Shown: piece after piece, positions 10,932 through 22,512 of the stretch
Layout: every line of letters begins with the position of its first letter
How positions within the stretch are numbered: the first letter of the stretch is position 1
Source of the DNA: Oidiodendron maius Zn
Lineage: Eukaryota > Ascomycota > Leotiomycetes > Myxotrichaceae
Assembly: GCA_000827325.1 (NCBI GenBank)
Contig: KN832870.1
Location: 6,286,032-6,350,031, forward strand
Reading direction: 5' to 3'
Length of the DNA stretch: 64,000 nt
Notes under the pieces: generated by a model
Told to the model about the DNA's origin: nothing
Seen by the model: the letters and a program-made list of their open reading frames with translations, nothing else
Databases searched by the model: none
Position numbers and translations under genes: made by a program

Positions 10932-13900
10932 CTAATCATGTCCAGAACCGGATTCTAATCTCGTATACGCATCCATAAGCAAGTCCAGCGACACAAGTCG
11001 ATCAGGATCGTCTTTTTCGAATAGGTCCTCCTCCACAGCTACTACATGTTCAAGTAGCTGGATGGCTTCTTCTACCATTTCACTGTCTAGATATGCCCTT
11101 GCAAGTTCATGCTCTGATGCTAGTCGAGAGTGGTCCTCATCCACTAGTGTCCTCTTCCGTATCGCTACGACATGCTCAAAGATCTCAATCGCCTCCTTGA
11201 TCCGTCCATCCTTTAGGTAGGCGCTTGCAAGTTCATGCTCTGATGCTAGTCGATCATGGTCCTCATCCACTAGCGTCCTCTTCTGTACCGCCACCACATG
11301 CTCAAAGATCTCAATCGCCTCCTTGATCCGTCTATCATCTAGGTATGCCCTTGCAAGTTCGTGCTCCGACGTCAGTCGATCATGGTCCTCCTTCACTAGA
11401 GTCCTCTTCTGTACCGCAACTACATGATCAAAGATCGTAATCGCCTCCTTAATCCGCCTATCATCTAGGTATGCGCTTGCAAGTTCATGCTCTGACGCCA
11501 GTCGAGAGTAGTCCTCGTCCGCTAGCGTCCTCTTCCGTACTGCCACCACGTGCTCAAAGATCGTAATCGCCTCCTTGATCCGTCTATCATTTAAGTATGC
11601 TCTTGCAAGTTCATGCTCTGACGCCAGTCGAGAGTGGTCCTCCTCCACTAGCGTCCTCTTCTGAACCGCTACCACATGCTCAAAGATCGTAATCGCCTCC
11701 TTAATCCGTCTATCGTTTAAGTATGCGCTTGCAAATTCATGCTCTGACGCCAGTCGAGAGTAGTCCTCGTCCGCTAGCGTCCTCTTCCGTACTGCCACCA
11801 CGTGCTCAAAGATTTTAATCGCCTCCTTGATCCGCCTATCATCTAGGTATGCCCTTGCGAGTGCGTGTTCCGACCTTAATCGAGAGTCGTCATCTTCAGT
11901 AAAATGCTGCCTCCTCCATTCGCTCGCCGCTTCGAAACATCTTACTGCTTCCTTAAATCGTCTATCCTGATCCAGACACAACCCAACCGTCATAAACAGA
12001 TTGTACCTCTCCGCTATTTGACACCAGCTACTTCTATTTAGTATCCGGAGTCCGTGGGGTACATACCCTCTCCAATTTTCGCGCCTCGTCCGATCCCTAG
12101 GTGGGAATGTCTTCTCAATATGGCGTATCGCATCTATCGTTGTCTGCTCTATAAGCCCCTCGCTTTCCAGCCATAGCCAAGTTGCTATATGTACGAGACT
12201 ATGCATATCGAACATCTCATCTCCTCGCTGCGCCATGAAAGCATACCCCCGGAGAGTTCCAATGGCATGCTCCATTTCTTCCTCCGACTCCACCTCCGGC
12301 AGAATCGACCGTGGGATCGCTTTCGGTTCGATACAGGAAACAAAGCCTAATATGGACGCTGCAGCCTTGTCAGATCTTTGAATCTGAGCGAATGACACAA
12401 GCCATGTCGTCGCCACCGCGTTTTGCGAACCTTCGTACCGCGTCCGGTCGTGGAACCCCCGGCTCAACAGGCTCACTTTGCTCTGCTCCGTTCCCCGCAA
12501 CAGTGCCAGGTATTTTCGAACAGAAATCTGGTTCTGGTTAAGATATGCTGCTGCCTGAGCAATAGCTAGTGGAAGATAGGTAAGTTCCTGAAGGAGTTCT
12601 ACAGTTGTTGCCTCATCCTGAAGCAGTTCCTTCCGAGTGAGCGATATCTCCACGAAGGCCGCTGCCTCTTCTTGGGTCATCTCTTGCAGATCAATAATAT
12701 CGCTCCCGGCCACTGCCACAGCCACTTCTCTCGATCGAGTTGTAAATACTACTCGACCACTCTCGCTCTTTGGAAGATATCGATATATGCCGTGCTTCCC
12801 GTTCGATCCTATCAGCACCTCCATATCATCCGCGTTATCTACGATAAGAAGCCACTTTCCAGCTCTCTCCGAACAGAGGTGATCGTGAACTAGATCCTTG
12901 ATTTGTTCGTCCTCCTTACTTTTTTTAACGCCAAGCTTGTGAGCCAACTCTGCGTATGCCTTCTCAAAACTCGCTTCACTCAGTGCTGCCACCCAGAAGA
13001 TCGAATATTCATGTTTGCTCGCCTTAACAGAATACGCAAATTGCAATGCGACTTGGGTCTTTCCAATACCACCTAGGCCAACGAGTGCCACAGTTTCGCT
13101 CTGTTCAGTGAAAAATTTCTTCTCGAGTGCCTCAAGGATAGTGACTCGTCCGACAAACTGTCGATTCTTTCGGAACGGCAAAGAGTAACATGGTCGGAAG
13201 ATCGCATCCAATGTATTCGTCAGCGATGGTAGGAGAGAATAAGAGATCATATCCTAGCTGTACTTACTACTGTAAGCTCTGTCTGTCTCTACTACCGGAA
13301 CTTCTTTGCTCGCTGGTATGACATGACCTTCTAACCTTGTTAGATACGGAATATACTCAGATCTGATCAAGTTCTACGCACCTGTAGACAACGAAGGGAC
13401 CCACCTCATCAGGTCTCCAGCCAGTCGTTTAAATCCATTCTCGTTCTCCGTCCTGAACTTAGCCATGTCCCTGTGGTTAGCGTGCACACTGACTGACATG
13501 TAGCCTTCGATCGTTGCCGACTCCTTGGAAACCACTTTGCCAGCTACCGGTAGTGGCAGCTCTTCGAAGAAGCATGTAATCTCTAGCCGTCTACCGCTCT
13601 CCCGCTGTTCTCGAACCATCGACCAAAATCTGACCTGGATCGACTCAAGTAGCTGGTTGTCCGTCGCTAGGACTTGTAGCAGTGACTTGTTCGTCGACTT
13701 CAAGACTCCCAAACCCGAAGCAGGAATCTTCATCCAGTCCGCTATCCACGATCCTCGATGTGGCGTACCCATAAATATAATCCCAGTCATATGTTCGAAA
13801 ACATTGCAAAGATGAGGTTCGGGATGGTTACGCGATAACATAATAGCTTCCTTGCAGACCAGGCCGCCGAGGCTGTGCGCGACGAAAATGAGCGGACGGC

Positions 13901-14306
13901 CGGACGCGTCACAGGAGTCTCGGTCGTTCGTTAGATCGATGAGGAGGTTCACGGCATGGTCGGTAAGCCGGTTCTTTGAAGCAACGGAGGCTTGCACAAC
14001 GTATGCGTCGTATCCCCATGCGAGCAAGCGGGCATGGGGTAGCTTGGACGGCAGGAGCATGGCCGGCCATGGCTTGGATTGCTTTGAGGCTGTCCATGTG
14101 CTGTCTCGGTTGCCTGTGAGACCGTGGACAAAACAGATGTCGATCGTAGCATCAGGACAGTCGTACCACACTTTGATGCCGTCTGGAAACGGGGGCGAAG
14201 GGTCAGACGATGCGGGGCTGGGTGGGTCCGAATCAGATGGAGACAGTAGGGCAGATGGGGCTGGAGCGCTCCTCGCGACTCTTAAGACGTCTTTAAGTCG
14301 TCGCAT
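10932..14306 (-). CDS. NLR/STAND protein: alpha/beta hydrolase, NB-ARC, TPR repeats
   Basis: This is a probable intracellular receptor of the fungal NLR class. The N-terminal exon (14306-13382) is a lipase-like hydrolase with an FVHGLTGN segment, the nucleophile elbow FVAHSLGGLVCKEA and a late HANHRDM histidine. Intron 1 is 13381-13331 (51 bp, GTGCGT, CTAAC branch site). A short exon follows; a second intron near 13295-13254 is needed to reach the main exon but is only 42 bp and uncertain. The main exon, numbered from the ATG at 13250, has a P-loop GLGGIGKT (58-65), Walker B LLIVDNADD (134-142), VVFTTRS (167-173), LPLA (225-228), an MHD-like FDMHSLVH (346-353) and seven 42-residue TPR-type repeats (about 455-748). 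The predicted protein is about 1093 residues. In this family the nucleotide-binding domain is a switch and the repeats sense ligand; the ligand here is unknown. The gene lies tail-on to the large repeat block. Confidence 0.88.
11007..11888 (-). repeat. Seven 126-bp tandem repeats encoding the TPR sensor
   Basis: Seven 42-residue units share the core SEHELARAYLDDRRIKEAI. Units alternate strictly between an ARAYL and an ASAYL form (R,S,R,S,R,S,R). Several flanking positions, such as VRKRTLADED versus VQKRTLVEED, alternate over the first three units. This suggests that recent duplication involved two-unit, 252-bp blocks. The last unit is more diverged. Confidence 0.9.
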
Positions 14307-16009
14307 TTAGGCCGATATCGATGAGTGCAGATAGTGTCTCCTTGAGTAAAATTGAGTGTCAATATGCGAGTCCTTCGATGCGAGCGCTTCGCAAGGCTGC
14401 CAGCATCTCTACTAGAAGCCTTCGTGCACGGACCATTACTGATTGGCTCATGACATTCAGCGTAGGTACCTTTGATATACTTACAATGCCAATCTCTCAA
14501 AATTGATTCCAAACCTCTTGTATTCACAACTCACTTTTAACGCTACGGGAATTAGCCTGCTTCGCTTCAGACTGATGAACTAATGGAAATACGCGGAAAC
14601 CGGAATTGGAAACAGCGGAATCTCTAGGCAGGTAGACAGAGCCATGATAATTACAGGAAGGCCTATCTACGGCAGACGATAAGTTAGTAACCTGCATGCA
14701 ATAATCAACTACGCGGTAGCTGCTACTTGCATATTCGTCGTGCAGTGCATGGGGAACAACCTTGACGTAACTGCACCGCCCGTAGACCACCATTGGGTGT
14801 CAGAATTCGCTACGCACGAACCAAATTTAACCGAAAACACACCAAAATCTACCCCTTTTACCCATCGTCAAGCTAGATCAGGGTGAGGTAATATAAACTG
14901 ATTCATTCGACTGTTACATCTGTAATATTTTCACTTTCATCTTGGGCTGTCGAACCTCAAGGAGCAAAAGACCGGTCCGCCCTGGTCGCCACCACTTACC
15001 AAAGTTTATCTAGCTGCTGGGCGGATAGCTTGATGTAGACTAACCTGAGAGTCTTCTCAGCCACGGTAATTGTTAAATTGCTGTGGTAACATCGGACTGT
15101 GGATGTGGGCATGTTGATCGTAGAGCGGGCTAGTGTTGGATATGGCGGGGGATGACCATATGGTAGGTTGTGAACCATAGGTTTGTTGGTGGGTCAGCGA
15201 CGTCACGCGGTGAGTCTGAGAGCAATACGGCGGATGATAGACCATGTAGTGGGTCAGATGTCATGCTGATTCATGGCCGGGAAACGAGTGGTGGCCAGCG
15301 CTCCGAAATCGTTGTTAGCAAAGTGTTGCACAAATAGCCTTCACCCCAAACTATTTCTTTCCGACTCTCTAGGCCTAAATTGGAGCATTGCTGATCTTGT
15401 TCCCGAGCACCAGATCAGCTCTACGCGCCATTATGGATCTTACAATACCTCGTTAGTCCTGAAACATTTTCCAAGTCCTCTCGGCTCGCTGTAGCGTACA
15501 ATTGGCTCGTGGACTGTCACGCGAGTGAATTCCGGACTTACATTCCCGAACTTACAATCAGATCTAGTCCCTAAATCGACAAGCTATCCAATTAAGCGTG
15601 TCTTGTTGGCGCCAGAGGTCCAGGTGATAATCTTCCGTGTTTCGGTTCAATACAATATGAGTGACCGTGTAGCGCGCGTCAACAAAATGCCGAATTTCAT
15701 AGGTGATGTTTCTGATTTTTGGGAGGGTTATTCTAAAATAGTTCAGCTTCATCCTTTAAAGTTGCCCCCGCTATCACTTTGAGATATTTACAAATTCATT
15801 CACCATCATTGTGCAACCTCTGAAACTACTGTCGTCTCAAAACAACGTAGTCAGAAGTGGATGTGCGGTCCTCAGCACGCAATGAATTTTGTTATCATTC
15901 TCCCAGCGCGTAAATTGCCGGTCAATATGGACTATAAAGCCTACCCGGCGCTGCATCCTCCTTTCTCATTCTCCATGCATCTTCACAAAACTCTTTCCCA
16001 TATCTCAGC
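14307..16009. other. Intergenic region between the NLR and the STAND-N gene
   Basis: This is shared upstream DNA of the minus-strand NLR gene and the plus-strand gene at 16010. It contains one end of a short inverted-repeat element (14788-14905). A minus-strand frame at 15245-15057 is rich in Pro, Gln, Tyr and His and could be a decayed regulator fragment, but there is no domain to support that. Confidence 0.5.
14788..14905 (+). mobile_element. Solo end of a GGGTGTCAGAATTCG-type MITE
   Basis: From 14788 the sequence matches the left end of the element at 42590-43037 for about 70 bases, including gggtgtcagaattcgctacg and the aaccgaaaacacaccaaaat block. The opposite end is not found nearby, so the copy is truncated. 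It lies about 480 bp upstream of the NLR start codon. Confidence 0.75.
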
Positions 16010-17202
16010 ATGGCAGATCCTTTCAGCACGGCCATGGCCATCTTATCGGTCGTTTCTATAGTGACGCAGTCGGTTGTCGCTTTCTCGAAAGCAATTGAAG
16101 GCTTACGCACACATGACAAGAAAATTCAAGGCCTCTGGAACGAACTCAATGCTCTTGAGACTATTTTGCTCTCATTGCGCAAAGCATGCGAATCTGATCC
16201 CGCCAGATTTTCCCTCCTGGTTGTCCCGCTTAGGCGGTGTGGGCAGGCTTGCGAAGAGTTTTCCTTAGTGATTAAGAAGTGCACTATTCATTCAGACGGG
16301 ATAAAACCGAGTATTCGTGACTGGGCAGCGCTTAGGTACATGGATAGTGATATCCATGGCTTTCTACGCATGTTAGACGGGTACAAGATGACGATATGTA
16401 TTGCACTGCAAACTGTCAATTTGTGAGTTTAATGAAGCCCTCATCCAGCTTTTCCCTAGTAACCATATTGCGCCGTAGTGGATCTCAAGTCAGCGCCGAG
16501 CATATTCTGTCGTATCAGACAACGATTTCTGCTACTGTTAAAGGATTAGAAGAGCGACTTACCGAAATGAATGACAAGCTAGAATCTTTACCTAAGGAAA
16601 TATGTCAAAATATTGTCTCTAATAAACTTGAGAGAAGCCATATGCTGGAAGAGAAAGCCAGTATACAACGCCTTATCGACATCTGTCTTAGCGCATCCCA
16701 AGATCTCAAGAATCGCCAACTAGACATTGAAAATACCGAAGATGGACTAAATGAAACAGAATTTCTGCGTTCCGCAAAGCAAGCTACTACACAAACTCTA
16801 GAAAAGTGTCAGATGGAGCTTACAAACGCATCTGCTGGAATAAGAGCGGAGATTTACTTCCCGGATTCCAGAACTTCTGCGATCGGATGGAAAGGTCCGG
16901 ATATCAATGCTGAGCGACAAAGAATAGAGAGAGAAGTTGAAAGCCTCCGGCAACAGTTAGCAATATGTGAAGAGTCAAAGCAATTCGCCGAGCAAAAGCG
17001 ACAAATGATATTTGAACGCGTCTCCGCTGGTAACCAAGCATCCCAGATAATTGCGTCAAATTGCGAAGCCAATATTGAAGCCAGAGACATTAAAATCGGA
17101 GACCGAACTTACCAGGCTTTGGGACAACTTGACGGCATCACAATACAACGTACTTCTCAGAATCACACAGCCTTATTGGCTCCAAATGGGGATAACTCCT
17201 GA
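16010..17202 (+). CDS. Protein with fungal STAND N-terminal domain and coiled coil
   Basis: Two exons, 16010-16422 and 16479-17202, are joined across a 56-bp intron (GTGAGT donor, phase 2), giving about 378 residues. The start MADPFSTAMAILSVVSIVTQ, a hydrophobic opening followed by helical segments, matches the fungal N-terminal domain of STAND proteins (also annotated as azaphilone cluster protein L N-terminal domain). The rest is predominantly helical and charged, with likely coiled coil in the segment after the splice. No NB-ARC, NACHT or repeat domain follows, so it is a lone signalling-type domain. It lies divergent from the NLR gene with about 1.7 kb between the start codons. A role as a partner or remnant of an NLR is an inference from context only. 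Confidence 0.8.
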
Positions 17203-17315
17203 TGCTCGAGTAGACTCTTCTTTACAGGAGCAGATGGCTCCTCAACATGAATCCTCGCATTCACCAAATCGGCCAGCATCAACATATGCTGCCTAAAGGA
17301 CGATATTATCAGCAG

Positions 17316-17727
17316 TAACGTCTGCCCGTGCGTCCCTAGATGCCCTGTGTCACGAGACAAATTTATAGTTCTGGAATCACAAATCGTTTTCTTAATAAGT
17401 ATATGAAGTTGTTATTGATATGTTACTTTCTTTATCTATTTCTCCTTAAGGGTACTAGTTAGCAATAAGAAAAAGATTGCAGTTGATCATGCCATCTATC
17501 ATTTTAGTCACGCCACTGATCGCCGTTTCAGCCTTTCCCCTCTGCTTTCGTGACAATTAGAATCTCTTCGAAATTCGGAGCACTTAGGGAAAGGTTCCAT
17601 GAAGAAAGAATATAGCCCCAAGTTTTGAAGATGTTTAGAGAGGAATATAATGTAGTCCAGGAGTTAAGCTGTGTGAGGGGAGTTGCATAAACGCCACGCG
17701 ATAGTGCCTAATTTAGCCTTGTTCAAT
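17316..17727 (+). repeat. Dispersed 3'-flanking repeat, copy A
   Basis: Starts at taacgtctgcccgtgcgtcc, 114 bp after the stop codon of the gene ending at 17202. It is alignable over about 400 bp with copy B at 28242-28686. Read on the minus strand, both copies preserve a similar peptide stretch with scattered stops, so the family may derive from a coding sequence. Confidence 0.8.
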
Positions 17728-17859
17728 ATACGGTATTCAAGCCAGACCTCGCTATGTTTTAGGGCCAGTCATATGCGTGGCATAATAGTGGATCAATAAG
17801 TCCCTTTTATCACCACCTGTACCCCTCCTATCTGATGGCGAGCCTGCTCGCGGATGTGG

Positions 17860-18133
17860 CCCGGAGGCAAGGTGAGCCATGGGCGGCATCATGGGCAATA
17901 CCACTCTTCCATACCCGCTTCTCATTGGTCTGAGCATGACGATCTTCGGCAACTTCATATACCAGCCTGATGATGTGCGCATGCTTGTTCGAATGGCCGA
18001 GACGGGATCGTTGAGCTGCGAGTGGGTAGATATTGTGGCCAAATTTCCATTGGAGAATTGGGAGGAGGCGTGGAGCACGGCGGCAGAGAAAGCCGGTCCC
18101 CGTGATTTCACCATCATTGAGCCTCAAGCATGA
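17860..18133 (+). pseudogene. C-terminal scrap of a zinc-type alcohol dehydrogenase
   Basis: The plus strand reads like the end of a medium-chain alcohol dehydrogenase or quinone oxidoreductase. A PGGKVS segment is followed, after a one-base frameshift, by MGGIMGNTTLPYP, then a YQPDDVRMLVRMAETG segment and a WEEAWSTAAEKAGPR C-terminus ending at a TGA. The catalytic and Rossmann-fold N-terminal parts are missing; the upstream sequence is unrelated repeat copy A. It is a truncated, non-functional remnant. It may once have belonged with the oxidoreductases downstream. Confidence 0.7.
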
Positions 18134-18436
18134 GCATGAAGGAGTGAGAGGGGGAGAACATGCTGTGATTACGCTGGGGGTTCTTAGTTTTCTGGGGTTG
18201 GTTTTCACGATGCAGGTGAACGCATTAGGGAGGACCCAGGCTACGGCTACGGGACAAAATATAAACGCCACTGCGTCAGATAGACTTTTCCATGCGGTAA
18301 CCTACGGCTTCCACGTTCTCTGCAATATAAATTCAGTCGTCCATTCTCTTCCCAACCTTGCTTCTCCTTGCGAAGAAACCATCATATCTAGTGATTGACT
18401 GCAGTGATATTGGGCCTAGCTACTATTGGCCTTCAG

Positions 18437-18944
18437 TTAAGTAAAGTAAGCGCGTTCCTCAATGATTTTCCAGCCTCGCACTGCCTCCTCCGAAAGACTG
18501 CCGTCCCAGTTCTCTCCCGGGCCTTCCCACCTCCACCAGAACAAGGACACACCTATCAATCTCAAAGTCTCCCCGGCTTGAAGCTGCGCTTGAGGGAGGT
18601 CGACCGCGGTAATACCCTCGCATTTCATCTCACAAGCGACGAACTCAGGGGTGAACCCAGTAGTTTTAGGATCTAGAATCTTGAAAGTGGGCATGGCTTT
18701 GTATGAAGCCGCATAGAAATCGTGGATCGCGTCCCAACCCTGCAGGGAAATATTATTGACTGCCATTTGAGTTAGTGATTCTGAACTGAATGTTGACGCG
18801 AGACTCATTCGCACAAACGTGAGTAAAACGGGCGTCTTTCGAATACCAGGACATCAACTCGTCTACATCTCGCTTTTCAGAGGCTTCTCGCACCCGATCG
18901 AGGCGAGCCGCTATAAGGTCTTGGATAATGGCACTCGAAGTCAT
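18437..18944 (-). CDS. SnoaL-like (NTF2-fold) small protein
   Basis: Exon 1 is 18944-18815 and exon 2 is 18759-18437. The intron of 55 bp (GTGCGA donor, CTAAC branch, CAG acceptor) is in phase 1, and joining gives about 150 residues. The N-terminus, with RLDRVREASEKRDVDELMSW followed by YSKDARFTHV, and the later GWDAIHDFYAASYKAMP are typical of SnoaL-like or ketosteroid-isomerase-like NTF2 folds. Members are small cytosolic enzymes or dimeric binding proteins; the substrate cannot be read from sequence. No signal peptide is visible. It lies between an alcohol dehydrogenase scrap and a copper amine oxidase gene, all in one stretch rich in catabolic genes. Confidence 0.75.
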
Positions 18945-20128
18945 GTCTAGATCGTAAATCGAATGGGCCGTGTGTATGCCAAGACAAGTTTATGTGGCAA
19001 TATTCTTTGGAGTTGACGATTTAGCTTCTTAAAACTAGAGTAGGAGAAGCCCTTTAAGTACCCTAGGTTACGTTACATAGTGTCTGTGCGTATACCTGAT
19101 CCGTAAGGCAGCAACGCATCTGCAGTTTCACATCTGCAGTTTATCGGGATGGGGGCCTAAAGTCAATATCTCTTAAGCGGAAACTCGCAAGAGAAACTCC
19201 GCAAGCCAGGAAGGCCGCCAAGCGTTAGATAGGCCATAATTAGGTGCGAAGACTTCTTTTCACGACTCAGCTGTTTTAATCATTGGTAGGAATAACAGGC
19301 CAGAAGCGGCGTCTAATTTCTGGTCTATAATCGAGCATAGCCTACATCGTGAGCATGGAGGTGTCCTATGATTGTGCCAAAGAGGGTGTATATTAGTAGC
19401 ACAGAGCTTACTAGACACAACTTTTAATAACTAAATACATGTATTGCTTCCGATCGTCGTGCACACAGCTGTTCTTGCCGTTGTTGCTATGTTGTCACTA
19501 TTTGAACTGTTATTAACGTCTTCGCTAGCTTATCACAAGTCTGGCGTGCTGATATCATGCTCCTCTCGGCACTCTTGCGACCCTTCTAAACCCTGTCATC
19601 GATAAGGCCATCTTTGAATTCGTTAGCGATCTATCTACCGCTACTGTATGAGAGAAGCGGACTCCCCCTGGCCGATTTTGTTGGCTGTGCACAAGGGCCA
19701 ATTTTTGCTGGTCGGAGGATATCGGGAAACGGGAGTTTTCGGCAGATATTCAGTACGCGTAAACCAGGATCCTTGATTGGAGAGGTTCAGCCCATGAGGT
19801 GACGTCGTATGAAATGGTGCGCTCTAGCCGCCACCTGACTGACAATAGTTTCTTGGCATCATAATAAAACTTGGTATCCATATCTAACCATTCTATGAGT
19901 TTAAAAGGTTAAAAAGGCTTGATAGTGGTTGCAAGTCGAGGGGTCCGATTATAGTGTAGAAAGAGGCTCTCGTAAATTCAAGGGGGTAGCGACGACGCGA
20001 TGATAATTTTCGGAATTAATAGGCTAGGAGTGTTCGGGAGAGGGATATGATACAACTAAAATAAAAATAAATAGAAATTTTAATGTGTTCACATATTTAA
20101 AGCTCGCCTAAACTCGAAGCACCTACAG
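18945..20128. other. Intergenic DNA without a recognisable gene
   Basis: I see no conserved coding segment. Short frames such as 19614-19802 have no splice or homology support. The right end merges into the 3' flank of the copper amine oxidase gene. Confidence 0.5.
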
Positions 20129-20173
20129 TTTGTCTCGTTACAGGGTGCGTCCGGGACGCAGGGGCAGACGTTA
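20129..20173 (-). repeat. Dispersed 3'-flanking repeat, copy C (45-bp end only)
   Basis: On the minus strand this reads taacgtctgcccctgcgtcc and continues to acgagacaaa, matching the first 45 bp of copies A and B. It lies 184 bp beyond the stop codon of the minus-strand copper amine oxidase gene, in the same orientation as that gene. The inner part contains the imperfect cgtccc/gggacg palindrome seen in copy B. Confidence 0.75.
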
Positions 20174-20356
20174 AGTCGAGTGGTCAGACCGAGAAACATC
20201 ATGGTATTCGATTCAAGCCTCTTGGGTTCGTGAGAGGCCGGAGTTTCATCACTCAGAAAAGTCATAAGGTACAAATAGGCGAAAAAAACAAATAAAGCAG
20301 AGCAGGTTATGGAAGAAACTAAGAGCTAGCGCAGCACAGAAAAATGGCGAAGCCCA

Positions 20357-22512
20357 TTAGAGACTTGTTTGACCACACCCTGAAGCACTATGCATGTTCT
20401 CCTGAACTAAAACACTTTTGTTTTGTTGTTGCGTAGACTCTGCCACGTCCAGACCTGGGTTTCCAGTAAAGAAATTCACAGGCTTGAGTCCGACGACCAT
20501 TTTCTCAGCGGGCATTACCGGCCAGTCCTCGATTCTCGGGTTATGTGTCGATCCAAAAGTGTGCCAAACTACAATATTCTCGTTCCGAACAGACGTGTTA
20601 CTATTATCGGTGCGGCGCCGCTCAATCCCGGAACGAATGCCTTCGCCACCTTCCGATTGCATTGTGTGCCGGCCAGACGGGAATATCTCCTCATCATCAT
20701 ATCGCGTCACCCAGATAGCGTGTTCGCCGAACTCAGAGCGCCTGGCGTGATAGGAATCCGGGTGGGACAAGATCATCTGGCTATAGCACGGCACAATCTT
20801 AAACCCCACGGGTGTTCCCGTGATCGGATTGATTTCCTTCTCGTTGATGATCTTGAAAATACGGTTCTTGGTAAAATCGAGGTCTATTCCCTGTTCATGC
20901 TCTATAACTTTGGAGGTCGTCACATAGCCAACGCCGAAAGGATTATGAACTGTCTGATCGTTCATGGGCATTGGAACCGATTCTTCGACCTGTAACGAAT
21001 TTGCCACACCATCGATGGCGGGTTCGAGACGAAGACAGAAGAGATGCTGGTGATATGGTGCCATCACACCTGGAGCAACAATAGTGCCGTAAGGCACATT
21101 ATCACCGATATTTATTGCGGAAGTTGATAGTATCCCAGTGGCGCGAACTTCATAATGGATTGATGCATCCTGGCCAAACTGGAATGCAAAGATATATTCA
21201 TAGTTGCTCACAGTGATGATTGTCTGCAGAATAAGGATTCGAGACCGTGCGACTACGGCATTCCCTGTGCGAAAGTTGGTGTGCTTCCACAAGATACCAT
21301 CATCCTGTTCGTGGCAGCAAACGGCATTAGGCAACTTTAGTGGTGTTCCAGAGCTAGTGTTGTGCCAGCCATCGAAGTACTTGATATGACCTAGACAATC
21401 GCAGCCAAGTCGGAGATTGTTGGCGTTTATGCCTGCACCGTCATTACCAAGGTCGAAAGCTGCCTTGCGTGTGTATGGGCAGCGAGGGTCTCCATAAGGA
21501 ACGAACATCTCTGATAGTGAGAGGCGATAGAAGACGCTGCGGCCATCATATCGGATATCGTGAAGGGTAATACCCTCGCGATAGTTGAAGCCCACATGAA
21601 GACTCCATTTCTCCCAGGTCAGAAAATTTCCGCGAGTCTTGAAGGATGGGCCATCGGGCTGGACAACTTGATAGGGTTTTGTAGTTGTTCGAGGAGAAGG
21701 CCTCAGGCTGGGGTAGTATTCGCTGGCGGTCGTGGAATGAATTCTCCGTTTGTCAAACGGGCGCGACTCGTCGTGGATTCTTTCATCCGTCGACGATGGC
21801 AGTCGGTAGATTCGGGTCACCTCCAGCTTCTCCGACACTTCGGCGCAGAGATCAAGCGGATATGCGTAGTAGTTGGCGTCCGGGTTATCAATAAGCCGAA
21901 GGTAAAACCAGCACTATATGGGTTAACGAGCGAACACTTATACAAAGGTAGAGATATTAGGGTCGATGTAGGTACACACCATAGTGACACGGCTAGACAT
22001 GTCATTGATGCCGTCGGTTGCATACGCCCATGGCTCAACACAAGGCGTACTCCCAGACGGAAGATTGAGCTTTTGAATTTCGGTCTGAATTCGCTCATCC
22101 GCAAGACATGCCCTCTCTACCTCTTTCATATAACTAGCGTCAATGTAAGAGTGTTTACCTTTGAGGTTCTGCTTGTCCAAAATAGTGTCTCGATCGAGGT
22201 CCACGATGAGCTCATGCAAGGCATGGGCCGTATCGACGCCAGGGACAACCACCTGGACGCGAGCAGTCCGCGTGGGGGTGGTTCCCTGCAGCCTCTTCGC
22301 AAGGTACGCAACCATCTCCGTCTTTGGTGGCTCTTTGAGCGTGATAACGCGGAAATTTGGGCTCAATCCAGGGAATAGAGGTCGGACGATGTTGGCGGCC
22401 TTCATATGAATGCGGTTAGATGTAACATCTGTCTATCATGAAAGAGCATATGACATACTCGAGAGATCTCCTCTGGAGTGAGGGGATCGAAGGGATGGAC
22501 GAACGCGCTCAT
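20357..22512 (-). CDS. Copper amine oxidase (primary-amine oxidase)
   Basis: Three exons, 22512-22459, 22399-21980 and 21913-20357, join in phase 0 across introns of 59 and 66 bp to give about 676 residues, the normal family length. The enzyme oxidises primary amines to aldehydes with release of ammonia and hydrogen peroxide. The catalytic aspartate segment AFDLGNDGAG, the topaquinone motif SNYEY (its first tyrosine becomes the cofactor), the copper-ligand pair in APYHQHLF and the third ligand in FGSTHNPRIEDWPVMP are all present. The first splice joins ISR to AANIV; the second joins VTM to CWFYLRLIDN, restoring a conserved block. No signal peptide is visible and the C-terminus is not a clear peroxisomal signal. 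A succinate-semialdehyde dehydrogenase relic lies beyond its start. Confidence 0.92.

Noticed and set aside
12311-12893. Plus-strand frames opposite the NLR gene
   Set aside because: Shadows of the strongly coding minus strand; no domain or splice support.
13852-14310. Plus-strand frame opposite the NLR hydrolase exon
   Set aside because: Antisense shadow; the minus strand encodes the conserved hydrolase.
20129-20173. Copy C as a rho-independent-like terminator
   Set aside because: Such terminators are bacterial; the sequence is better explained as an end of the dispersed repeat family.
21560-22378. Long plus-strand frame opposite the copper amine oxidase gene
   Set aside because: Antisense to conserved coding sequence; the translation has no recognisable features.
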